In this document: in pieces, positions 52,260 through 61,937 of the stretch
How the letters are laid out: each line of letters opens with the position of its first letter
Numbering within the stretch: the first letter of the stretch is position 1
NCBI RefSeq assembly: GCF_008080435.1
Contig: NZ_VRKN01000010.1
Coordinates: forward strand, 1 to 64,000
Length of the DNA stretch: 64,000 nt
Reading direction: 5' to 3'
Source of the DNA: Enterobacter asburiae
GTDB lineage: Bacteria; Pseudomonadota; Gammaproteobacteria; Enterobacterales; Enterobacteriaceae
Program-made: the position numbers and the translations under genes
Notes under the pieces: generated by a model
Told to the model about the DNA's origin: nothing
The model's database searches: none
Seen by the model: only the letters and a program-made list of their open reading frames with translations

Positions 52260-53147
52260 ATGTCATCATCCCGTCCGGTGTTCCGTTCCCGCTGGCTGCC
52301 CTATCTTCTGGTCGCGCCGCAGCTGGTCATCACCGTTATCTTCTTTATCTGGCCTGCGGGTGAAGCGCTGTGGTACTCGGTACAAAGCGTCGATCCGTTC
52401 GGGCTGTCAAGCCAGTTTGTTGGCCTGGACAACTTTACCGCGCTGTTCCATGACAGCTACTACCTGGATTCCTTCTGGACGACGATGAAGTTCAGCGCGC
52501 TGGTGACCGTCAGCGGTCTGGTGGCGTCGTTGTTCTTCGCCGCGCTGGTGGATTACGTAGTGCGCGGCAGCCGTATTTATCAGACGCTGATGCTGCTGCC
52601 TTACGCCGTGGCCCCCGCCGTGGCGGCCGTATTGTGGATCTTCCTGTTTAACCCTGGCCGCGGGCTGATTACCCACTTCCTGGCAGAACTGGGTTACGAC
52701 TGGAACCACGCCCAGAACAGCGGCCAGGCGATGTTCCTGGTGGTGTTCGCCTCGGTGTGGAAGCAGATCAGCTACAACTTCCTGTTCTTCTTTGCCGCGC
52801 TGCAGTCCATTCCTCGCTCGCTGGTGGAAGCGGCGGCGATTGATGGCGCAGGCCCGATCCGCCGTTTCTTTAAGCTTTCGCTACCGCTGATCGCCCCGGT
52901 GAGTTTCTTCCTGCTGGTGGTGAACCTGGTTTATGCCTTCTTCGACACCTTCCCGGTGATCGATGCGGCGACCGCAGGCGGCCCGGTGCAGGCGACAACG
53001 ACGCTTATCTATAAGATCTACCGCGAAGGCTTCGCCGGTCTGGATCTTTCTGCCTCTGCCGCGCAGTCTGTCGTGCTGATGTTCCTCGTCATCATCCTCA
53101 CGGTGGTGCAGTTCCGCTATGTCGAAAGTAAGGTGCGCTACCAATGA
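52260..53147 (+). CDS. ugpA: glycerol-3-phosphate permease UgpA
   Basis: Membrane subunit of the UgpBAEC importer. 295 residues from the ATG at 52260, the E. coli length; the frame is open seven codons earlier. Six membrane segments. The EAA loop [21 protein letters not shown] is near residue 190. The start has only a weak AGGAACC ribosome site 12 bases upstream, which together with the upstream repeats suggests lower output than UgpB. It overlaps ugpE by four bases. Confidence 0.97.
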   Translation: MSSSRPVFRSRWLPYLLVAPQLVITVIFFIWPAGEALWYSVQSVDPFGLSSQFVGLDNFTALFHDSYYLDSFWTTMKFSALVTVSGLVASLFFAALVDYVVRGSRIYQTLMLLPYAVAPAVAAVLWIFLFNPGRGLITHFLAELGYDWNHAQNSGQAMFLVVFASVWKQISYNFLFFFAALQSIPRSLVEAAAIDGAGPIRRFFKLSLPLIAPVSFFLLVVNLVYAFFDTFPVIDAATAGGPVQATTTLIYKIYREGFAGLDLSASAAQSVVLMFLVIILTVVQFRYVESKVRYQ

Positions 53148-53989
53148 TTGAGAACCGTCCCGGGCTGACGATTTTCAGCCATACCATGCTGATTTTAGGG
53201 ATCATCGTCATCCTCTTCCCGCTGTACGTGGCATTTGTCGCCGCCACGCTGGACACTAAAGCGGTGTTCGACACGCCGATGACGCTGATCCCCGGCGGGC
53301 ACCTTTTCGAGAACATGAAGACCATCTGGACCCAGGGCGTGGGCGCTAACAGCGCACCGTTCTGGTTGATGATGCTCAACAGCTTCATCATGGCGTTTGG
53401 CATTACGGTCGGCAAAATCACGGTGTCGATGCTCTCGGCTTTCGCCATCGTCTGGTTCCGCTTTCCGCTGCGCAACCTCTTCTTCTGGATGATCTTCATC
53501 ACCCTGATGCTGCCGGTGGAAGTACGTATCTTCCCGACGGTAGAAGTGATCGCCAACCTGAAGATGCTCGACAGCTATGCGGGGTTAACCCTGCCGCTGA
53601 TGGCCTCGGCGACCGCCACCTTCCTGTTCCGCCAGTTCTTTATGACCCTGCCGGACGAGCTGATCGAAGCCGCGCGCATCGACGGCGCGTCGCCGATGCG
53701 CTTCTTCCGCGACATCGTGCTGCCGCTGTCGAAAACCAACCTTGCGGCGCTGTTTGTGATCACCTTTATCTACGGCTGGAACCAGTATCTGTGGCCGCTG
53801 CTGATTATTCAGGACGTCAATCTCGGCACCGCCGTGGCGGGCATCAAAGGCATGATCGCCACTGGCGAAGGCACTACCCTCTGGAACCAGGTAATGGCGG
53901 CGATGCTGCTCACCCTTATCCCACCCGTAGTCATTGTTTTAGCCATGCAGCGTGCGTTTGTCCGTGGCCTGGTCGATAGCGAGAAATAA
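53144..53989 (+). CDS. ugpE: glycerol-3-phosphate permease UgpE
   Basis: Second membrane subunit: 281 residues, as in E. coli. Six membrane segments, with the EAA loop [21 protein letters not shown] near residue 181. Start ATGA overlaps the ugpA stop. The C-terminus [15 protein letters not shown] is typical. One base separates it from ugpC. Confidence 0.97.
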   Translation: MIENRPGLTIFSHTMLILGIIVILFPLYVAFVAATLDTKAVFDTPMTLIPGGHLFENMKTIWTQGVGANSAPFWLMMLNSFIMAFGITVGKITVSMLSAFAIVWFRFPLRNLFFWMIFITLMLPVEVRIFPTVEVIANLKMLDSYAGLTLPLMASATATFLFRQFFMTLPDELIEAARIDGASPMRFFRDIVLPLSKTNLAALFVITFIYGWNQYLWPLLIIQDVNLGTAVAGIKGMIATGEGTTLWNQVMAAMLLTLIPPVVIVLAMQRAFVRGLVDSEK

Positions 53990-53990
53990 G

Positions 53991-55061
53991 ATGGCAGGTT
54001 TAAAATTACAGGCAGTCACCAAAAGCTGGGATGGTAAAACCCAGGTTATTCAGCCGTTAACGCTCGACGTGGCGGACGGCGAGTTCATCGTGATGGTCGG
54101 CCCGTCCGGCTGCGGCAAATCCACGCTGCTGCGCATGGTGGCGGGGCTGGAGCGCGTGACCTCCGGGGATATCTGGATTGACCGCCAGCGTGTTACCGAG
54201 ATGGAGCCAAAAGATCGCGGCATCGCGATGGTGTTCCAGAACTACGCTCTCTATCCGCACATGAGCGTGGAGGAGAACATGGCCTGGGGGCTGAAAATTC
54301 GCGGCATGGGCAAAGGCCATATCGAGGAGCGTGTGAAAGAAGCGGCACGCATTCTGGAGCTGGACGGCCTGCTCAAGCGCCGCCCGCGCGAGCTGTCCGG
54401 TGGGCAGCGCCAGCGCGTGGCGATGGGGCGCGCCATCGTGCGCGACCCGGCGGTATTCCTGTTCGACGAGCCGCTCTCTAACCTCGACGCCAAGCTGCGC
54501 GTGCAGATGCGCCTTGAGCTGCAGCAACTGCACCGTCGTCTGAAAACCACCTCCTTGTACGTGACGCACGATCAGGTCGAAGCCATGACCCTCGCCCAGC
54601 GTGTGATGGTGATGAACAAGGGCATCGCCGAACAGATTGGCACTCCGGTAGAAGTGTACGAGAAACCGGCCAGCCGCTTTGTGGCGAGCTTTATCGGCAG
54701 CCCGGCAATGAACCTGCTGGAAGGGCGTATCAGCAGCGCGGGCACGCATTTTGAACTGGAAAGCGGGATGGCATTGCCGATCAACTGGTACTATCGTGGC
54801 TACGCCGGGCGTAAAATGACGCTCGGTATCCGCCCCGAGCATATCGGTTTAACCTCTCAGGCGGACGGCGGCGTGCCGCTGGTGATGGACACGCTGGAGA
54901 TGTTGGGTGCAGATAACCTGGCGCACGGGCGCTGGGGCGAGCAAAAAATGGTGGTGCGCCTGGCTCATCAGGAGCGCCCTAAAGCCGGCAGCACGCTGTG
55001 GCTGCACCTGCCGGAAAATCACCTGCACTTATTTGACGGTGAAACAGGACAACGAGTATGA
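53991..55061 (+). CDS. ugpC: glycerol-3-phosphate transporter ATPase UgpC
   Basis: ATPase of the importer, a close relative of MalK. 356 residues from the ATG at 53991, the E. coli length. Walker [11 protein letters not shown]-loop [10 protein letters not shown], signature LSGGQRQRV (near 134), Walker [14 protein letters not shown] and switch His in YVTHDQVEA are present, plus the C-terminal OB-like regulatory domain (about 235-356). In E. coli UgpC and MalK can partly replace each other. It overlaps ugpQ by four bases. Confidence 0.97.
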   Translation: MAGLKLQAVTKSWDGKTQVIQPLTLDVADGEFIVMVGPSGCGKSTLLRMVAGLERVTSGDIWIDRQRVTEMEPKDRGIAMVFQNYALYPHMSVEENMAWGLKIRGMGKGHIEERVKEAARILELDGLLKRRPRELSGGQRQRVAMGRAIVRDPAVFLFDEPLSNLDAKLRVQMRLELQQLHRRLKTTSLYVTHDQVEAMTLAQRVMVMNKGIAEQIGTPVEVYEKPASRFVASFIGSPAMNLLEGRISSAGTHFELESGMALPINWYYRGYAGRKMTLGIRPEHIGLTSQADGGVPLVMDTLEMLGADNLAHGRWGEQKMVVRLAHQERPKAGSTLWLHLPENHLHLFDGETGQRV

Positions 55062-55804
55062 GCAACTGGCCTTATCCCCACGTCGTCGCCCACCGGGGCG
55101 GCGGTAAGCTGGCGCCGGAAAACACCCTGGCGGCTATCGACACCGGCGCGTATTACGGTCACACGATGATCGAGTTCGACGCCAAGCTGTCGAAAGACGG
55201 CGAAATTTTCCTGCTGCACGACGACAACCTCGAACGTACCAGCAACGGCTGGGGCGTGGCGGGTGAACTGCCGTGGCGCGATCTGCTGAAAGTGGACGCC
55301 GGAAGCTGGTACAGCGGAGAATTCAAAGGTGAACCGCTGCCGCTGCTGGCGGAAGTGGCCGATCGCTGTCGCCAGCATGGCATGATGGCCAATATTGAAA
55401 TCAAACCGACCACCGGCACCGGGCCGCTGACGGGCAAAGTGATTGCGCTGGCCGCGCGCGAGCTGTGGGAAGGGATGACCGCGCCGCTGCTCTCCTCGTT
55501 TGAGATCGATGCTCTGGAAGCGGCACAGGCAGCCGTGCCTGAGCTGCCGCGCGGGCTGCTGCTTGACGAGTGGCGCGAGGACTGGCGCGAGCTGACGACT
55601 CGCTTAGCGTGTGTCTCTATCCATCTCAATCACAAGCTGCTGGATGAGGTGCGGGTAAAGATGCTGAAAGACGCGGGTCTGCATATTCTGGTCTACACCG
55701 TTAACAAACCCCAGCGTGCAGCCGAACTGCTGCGCTGGGGCGTGGACAGCATCTGTACCGATGCGATCGACCTGATCGGCCCGGATTTTAGTTCTGCGGA
55801 TTAA
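55058..55804 (+). CDS. ugpQ: glycerophosphodiester phosphodiesterase UgpQ
   Basis: Cytoplasmic enzyme that hydrolyses glycerophosphodiesters to glycerol-3-phosphate and an alcohol, coupled to Ugp import. 248 residues (E. coli 247). GDPD motifs are [15 protein letters not shown] with the catalytic His near residue 11, [23 protein letters not shown] with the second His near 48, and [13 protein letters not shown]-barrel end: [20 protein letters not shown]. Its last 17 bases overlap the end of the convergent yhhA. Confidence 0.97.
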   Translation: MSNWPYPHVVAHRGGGKLAPENTLAAIDTGAYYGHTMIEFDAKLSKDGEIFLLHDDNLERTSNGWGVAGELPWRDLLKVDAGSWYSGEFKGEPLPLLAEVADRCRQHGMMANIEIKPTTGTGPLTGKVIALAARELWEGMTAPLLSSFEIDALEAAQAAVPELPRGLLLDEWREDWRELTTRLACVSIHLNHKLLDEVRVKMLKDAGLHILVYTVNKPQRAAELLRWGVDSICTDAIDLIGPDFSSAD

Positions 55805-56165
55805 GCATACTGCCATTCGACTGCGGCGGCAGCATATGCTGCTGTCCGCTGCCTGACGATGTCATCCCCCCTAACATCCCGCCGTTTTTATTCGGCAGCG
55901 GCTGCTCACGGACCTGCCCCTGCTGCACGCGCTGGGTGTTGGCGTTCATCTGATTTTGCAGGCTTTGCTGCTGCATTTGGGTCTGCGTTTTAAGCTGCTG
56001 ATTAAGCATCCCTTTCTGCTGCTGTTGCTGGCTCATCATCTCGGTCTGCATACGCTGCTGGCTCGGGATAACATAACCCTGCTGGTTCGGGTTGTTCATG
56101 GTGTTGAGTGGCTGTGCGAGCGCGGCAAACGGGATCAGCGCCGTAAGAATCATCAAGCGTTTCAT
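55788..56165 (-). CDS. yhhA: DUF2756 Gln-rich exported protein YhhA
   Basis: A 125-residue exported protein of the DUF2756 family, shorter than E. coli YhhA (146). The signal peptide is about 1-17 ([17 protein letters not shown]). The mature part is very rich in Gln, Met and Asn with a run of Q in [12 protein letters not shown], probably disordered or coiled. I chose the ATG at 56165 because GGAGG lies 8 bases upstream; the ATG two codons earlier is too close. Function unknown. It lies between ugpQ and ggt on the opposite strand, as in E. coli. Confidence 0.9.
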   Translation of the reverse strand: MKRLMILTALIPFAALAQPLNTMNNPNQQGYVIPSQQRMQTEMMSQQQQQKGMLNQQLKTQTQMQQQSLQNQMNANTQRVQQGQVREQPLPNKNGGMLGGMTSSGSGQQHMLPPQSNGSMLNPQN

Positions 56166-56288
56166 TGTCATTTCCTCCTTTTGAGGTCTCTCTTAAGTTT
56201 ACCCTGATTTCACCATGACGATGATTTTTTAGGAGTTGTGAACCAGGCTTAAGCGGGGAATATGGATCCCTTCACCTGGAGAACAATA

Positions 56289-58034
56289 ATGATGAAACCA
56301 ACGTTTTTGCGCTGGGTCGCCATCGCCGCGCTGATGGCAGGCGGTACATTTAGCGTGGCGGCGAACCCGCCAGCGGCGCCTCCGGTCTCTTACGGCGTGG
56401 AGGAAGATGTTTTTCATCCCGTGCGGGCAACCCATGGCATGGTGGCGTCAGTGGATGCGCTGGCAACAAAAGTGGGCGTCGATATTCTCAAACAGGGCGG
56501 TAACGCGGTGGATGCAGCGGTCGCCGTCGGCTATGCGCTGGCGGTGACGCATCCGCAGGCGGGTAACCTGGGTGGTGGTGGCTTTATGATGCTGCGCACC
56601 AAAGATGGCAAAACGACGGCCATCGACTTCCGCGAGATGGCGCCTGCTCAGGCGTCCCGCGATATGTTCCTCGACGATCAGGGTAACCCTGACAGCAAAA
56701 AATCCCTGACCTCCCATCTCGCCTCCGGCACGCCGGGCACCGTCGCGGGCTTCTCGCTGGCGCTGGAAAAATACGGCACCCTGCCGCTGAATAAAGTGGT
56801 GCAGCCTGCCATCAAGCTGGCGCGGGATGGCTTTGTGGTAAACGATGCGCTGGCGGACGATCTCAAGACCTACGGCAGCGAAGTCATTCCGAATCATGAA
56901 AACAGCAAAGCGATCTTCTGGAAAGACGGTGAGCCGCTGAAGAAGGGCGATAAGCTGGTGCAGAAGAACCTCGCCAAAAGCCTGGAGCTGATTGCGGAGC
57001 ACGGTCCGGACGCCTTCTACAAAGGGGTTATTGCCGACCAGATTGCGGAAGAGATGCAAAAGAACGGCGGGCTTATCACCAAAGCGGATTTGGCGGAATA
57101 CAAGGCGGTGGAGCGCGAGCCGATTAGCGGCACCTATCGCGGGTACGAGGTCTTTTCCATGCCGCCACCGTCCTCCGGCGGGATCCACATCGTGCAGATC
57201 CTCAACATTCTTGAAAACTTTGATATGCATAAGTTCGGCTTCGGCAGTGCGGACGCCATGCAGGTGATGGCGGAAGCGGAAAAACGCGCCTACGCCGATC
57301 GGTCGGAATATCTCGGCGATCCGGACTTCGTGAAGGTGCCGTGGCAGGCGCTGACCAACAAGGCGTATGCCAAATCCATTGCCGATCAGATCGATATCAA
57401 CAAGGCCAGGCCGTCGAGCGAGATCCGCCCCGGCAAGCTGGCGCCGTATGAAAGCAACCAGACCACCCACTTCTCGGTGGTGGATAAAGACGGTAACGCG
57501 GTGGCGGTGACCTATACGCTTAATACCACCTTCGGTACCGGGATTGTGGCGGGTAACAGCGGCATTCTGCTGAACAACGAGATGGATGACTTCTCTGCCA
57601 AACCGGGCGTGCCGAACGTCTATGGGCTTGTGGGCGGCGATGCGAATGCGGTAGGGCCGAAGAAGCGTCCGTTGTCGTCCATGTCGCCTACCATCGTCGT
57701 GAAAGACGGGAAAACCTGGCTGGTGACCGGCAGCCCTGGCGGCAGCCGTATTATCACTACCGTGCTGCAGATGGTGGTGAACAGCATCGACTTTGGGATG
57801 AATGTCGCCGAAGCGACCAACGCCCCGCGTTTCCATCACCAGTGGCTGCCGGACGAGCTGCGCGTCGAGAAAGGCTTTAGCCCGGACACCATCAAGCTGC
57901 TGGAGCAGCGCGGGCAGAAGGTGGCGGTGAAAGAGGCGATGGGCAGCACCCAGAGCATTATGGTGGGCCCAGACGGGGCGCTGTTTGGCGCTTCCGATCC
58001 GCGTTCGGTGGATGATTTGTCGGCGGGGTATTGA
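56289..58034 (+). CDS. ggt: periplasmic gamma-glutamyltransferase
   Basis: Cleaves or transfers the gamma-glutamyl group of glutathione in the periplasm. 581 residues (E. coli 580) from the first of two ATGs at 56289, 8 bases after GGAG. The signal peptide is about 1-25. The N-terminal nucleophile Thr of the small subunit is Thr392 in NQTTHFSVVDKDG (Thr391 in E. coli), where self-cleavage occurs. Substrate-site motifs RPLSSMSPTIV and GSPGGSRIITTVLQ are intact, as is the family region HPQAGNLGGGGFM. A REP and a palindrome follow. Confidence 0.97.
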   Translation: MMKPTFLRWVAIAALMAGGTFSVAANPPAAPPVSYGVEEDVFHPVRATHGMVASVDALATKVGVDILKQGGNAVDAAVAVGYALAVTHPQAGNLGGGGFMMLRTKDGKTTAIDFREMAPAQASRDMFLDDQGNPDSKKSLTSHLASGTPGTVAGFSLALEKYGTLPLNKVVQPAIKLARDGFVVNDALADDLKTYGSEVIPNHENSKAIFWKDGEPLKKGDKLVQKNLAKSLELIAEHGPDAFYKGVIADQIAEEMQKNGGLITKADLAEYKAVEREPISGTYRGYEVFSMPPPSSGGIHIVQILNILENFDMHKFGFGSADAMQVMAEAEKRAYADRSEYLGDPDFVKVPWQALTNKAYAKSIADQIDINKARPSSEIRPGKLAPYESNQTTHFSVVDKDGNAVAVTYTLNTTFGTGIVAGNSGILLNNEMDDFSAKPGVPNVYGLVGGDANAVGPKKRPLSSMSPTIVVKDGKTWLVTGSPGGSRIITTVLQMVVNSIDFGMNVAEATNAPRFHHQWLPDELRVEKGFSPDTIKLLEQRGQKVAVKEAMGSTQSIMVGPDGALFGASDPRSVDDLSAGY

Positions 58035-58040
58035 TGTGTT

Positions 58041-58117
58041 GCCGGGTGGCGGCTTCGCCTTACCCGGCCTACGTTTTTCATTCCCTCTCCCTGTGGGAGA
58101 GGGTTAGGGTGAGGGCA
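58041..58117. repeat. REP and palindrome after ggt
   Basis: REP GCCGGGTGGCGGCTTCGCCT/TACCCGGCCTAC (58041-58072), then TCCCTCTCCC-TGT-GGGAGAGGG with TTAGGGTGAGGGC (58082-58117), a half unit of the family at 44801. They lie between the convergent ggt and aaaT. Confidence 0.88.
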
Positions 58118-58122
58118 ACAAA

Positions 58123-58611
58123 CTACTTCATCCGCGCCATATAATACGCATCCACATACTCTCCGTTGCGCAGGGCAAATTTCTTGCCGGTACCTTCGAT
58201 TTCAAAACCAAACTTCCGGTACAGCGCCAGAGCGGGAGGGTTATCGGCGAATACGGTCAATTCAATCCGTTCAATGCGCATCCAGTTATCGCACAGGTTG
58301 ATCATCTCACGCATTAGCGCACTCCCCACACCGCGCCCCTGTGCATGCGCCGCAACGCTGATACCGAACGTTGCCACATGGCTGCGTCGCGGGCTGGCTT
58401 CCACCTGAAGCATCAGATCGCCAACGAGTTGCTCATCAATGCAGGCGACCAGGCGTTTTTGCCCGGGTTTTGCAATAAGACGTTCTTGCCAGTGCTCAAG
58501 GGAAGGATGAGGTAGCTGTAGCGTGTCGTGATACACCCCTGGATGCATGTAGTTCTGGCGTAAGGCTTCGGCATCTCTCGGTTCTGCGTGGCGTATCACT
58601 ATCTCACTCAT
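58123..58611 (-). CDS. aaaT: L-amino acid N-acetyltransferase AaaT (YhhY)
   Basis: A 162-residue GNAT acetyltransferase, the same length as E. coli YhhY, reported to acetylate some L-amino acids and analogues. The CoA-binding motif is HAQGRGVGSALMREMI (about 88-103), and the C-terminal part IERIELTVFADNPPALALYRKFGFEIEG is typical of the family. The start ATG follows AGGAAT. It is divergent from ryhB/yhhX, the same neighbourhood as in E. coli. Confidence 0.92.
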   Translation of the reverse strand: MSEIVIRHAEPRDAEALRQNYMHPGVYHDTLQLPHPSLEHWQERLIAKPGQKRLVACIDEQLVGDLMLQVEASPRRSHVATFGISVAAHAQGRGVGSALMREMINLCDNWMRIERIELTVFADNPPALALYRKFGFEIEGTGKKFALRNGEYVDAYYMARMK

Positions 58612-58706
58612 TCCTTATTCCTCAGTCAGTTAAACGTCCCTTCCAACATCAATGACTTTAAAATTTGAGTCAACTGCTATTTTTTGCAAAAAGTATTGGA
58701 CAAGTG

Positions 58707-58728
58707 CGAATGAGAATGATTATTATTG
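58707..58728 (+). promoter_or_regulatory. Fur box and promoter of ryhB
   Basis: GAATGAGAATGATTATTATT is a good match to the Fur box (GATAATGATAATCATTATC) and overlaps the -10 element TATTAT (58721-58726). TTGGAC at 58696 is a possible -35. Repression by Fur-iron is expected. Confidence 0.85.
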
Positions 58729-58732
58729 CTCT

Positions 58733-58828
58733 GCATTCAGGAAGACCCCTATGGGAACCTGAAAGCACGACATTGCTCACATTGCTTCCAGTATTACTTT
58801 AGCCAGCTTTTAGCTGGCTTTTTTTTTG
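58733..58828 (+). ncRNA. ryhB: RyhB small RNA
   Basis: Iron-starvation small RNA of about 95 nt. GAAAGCACGACATTGCTCAC and the following CATTGCTTCCAGTATTACTT are identical to E. coli RyhB and contain the target-pairing seed and Hfq region. The 5' hairpin differs (AAGACCCCTATGGGAACC here) but keeps its pairing. The 3' end is the terminator AGCCAGC-TTTT-AGCTGGCT followed by eight or more T. It lies between aaaT and yhhX on the yhhX strand, as in E. coli. RyhB represses mRNAs of iron-using proteins. Confidence 0.96.
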
Positions 58829-58867
58829 TTATGGTTAGACTCAGTAACCTTCCAAAAGGACTGAGCC

Positions 58868-59905
58868 ATGACACTACATTGCGCATTTATTGGATTTGGT
58901 AAAAGTACGACCCGCTACCACCTGCCGTATGTTCTCAACCGTAAAGACAGCTGGCATGTGGCCCATATCTACCGCCGCCGCGCAAAGCCGGAAGAGCAAT
59001 CCCCGCAGTATTCACACATCCATTTCACCAGCGATCTCGATGACGTACTTAACGATCCGCAGGTCAAACTGGTTGTTGTTTGCACCCACGCCGACAGCCA
59101 TTTTGATTATGCGAAACGTGCGCTGGAAGCGGGTAAAAACGTGCTGGTGGAAAAGCCGTTCACCCCGACTATCGCCGAAGCGAAGGAACTGTTCGCGCTG
59201 GCGAAAAGTAAAGGCCTGACCGTTACGCCGTACCAGAACCGTCGCTTTGACAGCTGCTTCCTGACGGCGAAAAAAGCGATTGAAAGCGGCAAGCTGGGGG
59301 ACATCGTGGAAATCGAAAGTCACTTCGATTACTACCGTCCGGTAGCGGAAACCCAACCCGGCCTGCCGCAGGACGGTTCGTTCTATGGTCTGGGCGTGCA
59401 CACCATGGACCAGATCATCTCCCTGTTTGGCCGCCCGGACCACGTAGCGTATGACATCCGCAGTCTGCGTAATAAAGCCAACCCGGACGACACCTTTGAA
59501 GCGCAGCTGTTCTACGGCGACCTGAAAGCCATCGTCAAAACCAGCCATCTGGTGAAAATCGACTATCCGAAATTTATCGTTCACGGCACCCGAGGCTCGT
59601 TCATTAAGTACGGCATTGACCAGCAAGAGACCAGCCTGAAGGCCAATATCATGCCGGGCGAACCGGGCTTTGCGGCGGATGATTCTGTGGGTGTGCTGGA
59701 GTATATGAAGGCAGATGGCACAACCGCAAAAGAAGAACTCAAACCGGAAGTGGGTGACTATGGCCGCGTGTACGATGCGCTGTTTGAGACTCTCACAGAC
59801 GGCGCGCCAAATTACGTCAAGGAATCTGACGTTCTGACCAACCTGGAAATCCTTGAACGGGCCTTCGAACAGGCTTCTCCTGCCATGATAACCCTCGCGA
59901 AATAA
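58868..59905 (+). CDS. yhhX: Gfo/Idh/MocA-family oxidoreductase YhhX
   Basis: A predicted NAD(P)-dependent oxidoreductase of 345 residues, equal to E. coli YhhX. The N-terminal Rossmann domain begins CAFIGFGKSTTRYHLPYVLN; the family catalytic motif EKPFTPTIAEAKEL (about 97-110) supplies Lys, and LGVHTMDQIISLFG supplies the His. The C-terminal sheet domain spans about 125-345. Substrate unknown. AAGGACTGAGCC precedes the ATG. It is downstream of the RyhB terminator, so read-through from the Fur-controlled promoter is possible. Confidence 0.93.
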   Translation: MTLHCAFIGFGKSTTRYHLPYVLNRKDSWHVAHIYRRRAKPEEQSPQYSHIHFTSDLDDVLNDPQVKLVVVCTHADSHFDYAKRALEAGKNVLVEKPFTPTIAEAKELFALAKSKGLTVTPYQNRRFDSCFLTAKKAIESGKLGDIVEIESHFDYYRPVAETQPGLPQDGSFYGLGVHTMDQIISLFGRPDHVAYDIRSLRNKANPDDTFEAQLFYGDLKAIVKTSHLVKIDYPKFIVHGTRGSFIKYGIDQQETSLKANIMPGEPGFAADDSVGVLEYMKADGTTAKEELKPEVGDYGRVYDALFETLTDGAPNYVKESDVLTNLEILERAFEQASPAMITLAK

Positions 59906-59915
59906 GCAAAAACGG

Positions 59916-59952
59916 CTCCTCTGGGCTTGTTCATAATTTTTGAACAGAGGAG
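59916..59952. repeat. nested inverted repeat between yhhX and yhhW
   Basis: Outer arms CTCCTCTG (59916-59923) and CAGAGGAG (59945-59952); inner arms TGTTCA (59928) and TGAACA (59941), followed by TCAATTTT. It may be the yhhX terminator; the inner TTGTTCATAATTTTTGAACA repeat could also be a regulator site for yhhW. Confidence 0.5.
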
Positions 59953-60028
59953 TCAATTTTCACCCTCTATGATCCCAGACCGTTTGCGTCCACACTTACT
60001 CCATCGAAACGAACTGAGGGTGAAAACA

Positions 60029-60724
60029 ATGATCTACTTACGCAAAGCAAACGAACGTGGTCACGCGAATCATGGCTGGCTGGACTCATGGCATTCATTC
60101 TCGTTTGCCGACTACTACGACCCGAACTTCATGGGCTTCTCCGCACTGCGCGTGATTAACGACGACGTGATTGACGCAGGCCAGGGCTTCGGTACCCACC
60201 CGCACAAGGACATGGAAATTCTGACCTATGTGCTGGAAGGGGCGGTTGAGCACCAGGACAGCATGGGCAACAAAGAGCAGGTTCCGGCGGGCGAATTCCA
60301 GATTATGAGCGCGGGTACCGGGGTACGTCACTCCGAGTACAACCCGAGCAAAACGGAAAAACTGCACCTGTATCAAATCTGGATCATTCCAGAAGAGACC
60401 GGCATCACGCCACGCTACGAGCAGCGCCGCTTCGACGCGAAACAGGGCAAACAGCTGGTGCTGTCCCCGGATGCGCGTGAAGGTTCCCTGAAGGTGCATC
60501 AGGATATGGAGCTGTACCGCTGGGCGCTGGCAAAAGACGAACAGTCTGTGCATCAGATTGCCGCCAACCGCCGCGTCTGGATCCAGGTGGTGAAAGGTGA
60601 AGTGTCCATCAACGGCACCAAAGCAACAACCGCTGATGGTCTGGCCATCTGGGATGAGCAGGCGCTCTCCGTGCATGCCGACAGCGAAAGTGAAATCCTG
60701 CTGTTTGATTTACCACCGGTATAA
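60029..60724 (+). CDS. yhhW: pirin-like quercetin 2,3-dioxygenase YhhW
   Basis: A 231-residue bicupin protein of the pirin family; E. coli YhhW cleaves quercetin in vitro, but its natural substrate is not known. The first cupin carries the metal ligands in GTHPHKDMEILTYVLEG (His-x-His-x3-Glu) and later GTGVRHSEYN. The second cupin is degenerate. Start at 60029 after GAGGGTG gives the E. coli length; the frame is open 34 codons earlier through the upstream inverted repeat. Confidence 0.94.
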   Translation: MIYLRKANERGHANHGWLDSWHSFSFADYYDPNFMGFSALRVINDDVIDAGQGFGTHPHKDMEILTYVLEGAVEHQDSMGNKEQVPAGEFQIMSAGTGVRHSEYNPSKTEKLHLYQIWIIPEETGITPRYEQRRFDAKQGKQLVLSPDAREGSLKVHQDMELYRWALAKDEQSVHQIAANRRVWIQVVKGEVSINGTKATTADGLAIWDEQALSVHADSESEILLFDLPPV

Positions 60725-60731
60725 ATAATTA

Positions 60732-60770
60732 CTCAACCTTCCCTTTAAACGGGGAAGGTTGAGCTTTGTC
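60732..60770 (+). terminator. yhhW terminator hairpin
   Basis: CTCAACCTTCCC and GGGAAGGTTGAG form a perfect 12-bp stem around an 8-base loop, followed by CTTTGTCC. A strong hairpin with a weak T-run. Confidence 0.7.
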
Positions 60771-60815
60771 CGTGATAAACTGAGCAAATCTCTCACTTCA
60801 AGATTTCTCAGGACG

Positions 60816-61811
60816 ATGAAAAAGAAACGCCCCGTACTTCAGGATGTCGCCGATCGCGTCGGTGTGACCAAAATGACGGTCAGCCGTTTTTTACGTAACC
60901 CGGAACAGGTTTCCGTGGCGTTACGTGGCAAGATTGCCGCTGCCCTTGATGAACTGGGTTATATCCCCAACCGCGCACCCGATATCCTCTCCAATGCGAC
61001 CAGCCGTGCGGTGGGCGTCCTGCTTCCTTCCTTGACCAACCAGGTTTTCGCCGAAGTATTACGCGGTATTGAAAGCGTCACTGATGCTTTTGGCTATCAG
61101 ACCATGCTCGCCCACTACGGGTACAAGCCGGAACTGGAAGAGGAACGTCTTGAATCAATGCTTTCCTGGAACATCGACGGCCTGATTTTAACCGAACGTA
61201 CCCACACTGCCCGCACGCTCAAAATGATTGAAGTGGCCGGTATTCCGGTGGTGGAGCTGATGGACAGCCAGTCGCCGTGCCTCGATATCGCCGTGGGGTT
61301 CGATAACTTCGAAGCGGCGCGCCAGATGACGGCGGCCATCATTGCCCGTGGGCATCGTCATATCGCCTATCTGGGTGCGCGTCTTGATGAGCGTACTATC
61401 ATCAAACAGAAGGGATACGAGCAGGCGATGCTCGACGCGAACTTAACCCCGTACAGCGTGATGGTGGAGCAGTCCTCTTCCTATACGTCGGGTATTGAGC
61501 TGATGCGTCAGGCGCGACGCGAGTATCCGCAACTGGACGGTATTTTCTGTACCAACGATGACCTTGCGGTCGGCGCGGCGTTTGAGTGTCAGCGTCTGGG
61601 GCTCAAAATCCCTGATGATATGGCGATCGCCGGTTTCCACGGCCACGACATCGGCCAGGTGATGGAGCCGCGTCTGGCGAGCGTCCTGACCCCGCGTGAA
61701 CGTATGGGCCGCATTGGCGCAGAACGCCTGCTGGCGCGCATTCGTGGTGAGACGGTTACTCCAAAAATGTTAGATTTAGGTTTCACCTTGTCACCGGGTG
61801 GATCTATTTGA
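60816..61811 (+). CDS. gntR: gluconate operon repressor GntR
   Basis: LacI-family repressor of gluconate transport and kinase genes, released by gluconate. 331 residues from the ATG at 60816 (AGGACG just upstream), the E. coli length. The N-terminal HTH VLQDVADRVGVTKMTVSRFL (about 7-26) and hinge helix (PDILSNATSRAVG) precede the periplasmic-binding-protein-like sensor domain (about 60-331). It is followed by 126 bp with paired GntR operators before gntK, allowing separate control of gntKU. Confidence 0.97.
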   Translation: MKKKRPVLQDVADRVGVTKMTVSRFLRNPEQVSVALRGKIAAALDELGYIPNRAPDILSNATSRAVGVLLPSLTNQVFAEVLRGIESVTDAFGYQTMLAHYGYKPELEEERLESMLSWNIDGLILTERTHTARTLKMIEVAGIPVVELMDSQSPCLDIAVGFDNFEAARQMTAAIIARGHRHIAYLGARLDERTIIKQKGYEQAMLDANLTPYSVMVEQSSSYTSGIELMRQARREYPQLDGIFCTNDDLAVGAAFECQRLGLKIPDDMAIAGFHGHDIGQVMEPRLASVLTPRERMGRIGAERLLARIRGETVTPKMLDLGFTLSPGGSI

Positions 61812-61891
61812 ACTGACAAATTTGAACTAGCTCACACTTATTCACTTCGCGCACGTTTGGATATTGCTTCTCTTTTGCCCCGGCAGGACAA

Positions 61892-61918
61892 TGTTACCGA
61901 TAACTGTTACCCGTAACA
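61892..61918 (+). promoter_or_regulatory. paired GntR operators before gntKU
   Basis: TGTTACCGATAACT (61892) and TGTTACCCGTAACA (61905) are two palindromic GntR half-tandem sites with a 13-base period, sharing one base. They end 19 bp before the gntK start. E. coli gntKU has the same pair. Confidence 0.88.
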
Positions 61919-61937
61919 ATTGACTGAGGGACACCCT

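Noticed and set aside
56448-57839. Open frame of 463 codons antisense to ggt, and similar long antisense frames over yjbH (21900-23105), aceB (1969-2889) and malF (24917-25873)
   Set aside because: They lie fully inside conserved genes. Their translations are Arg/His/Gln-rich with no family features and no ribosome site, as expected from GC-rich third positions.
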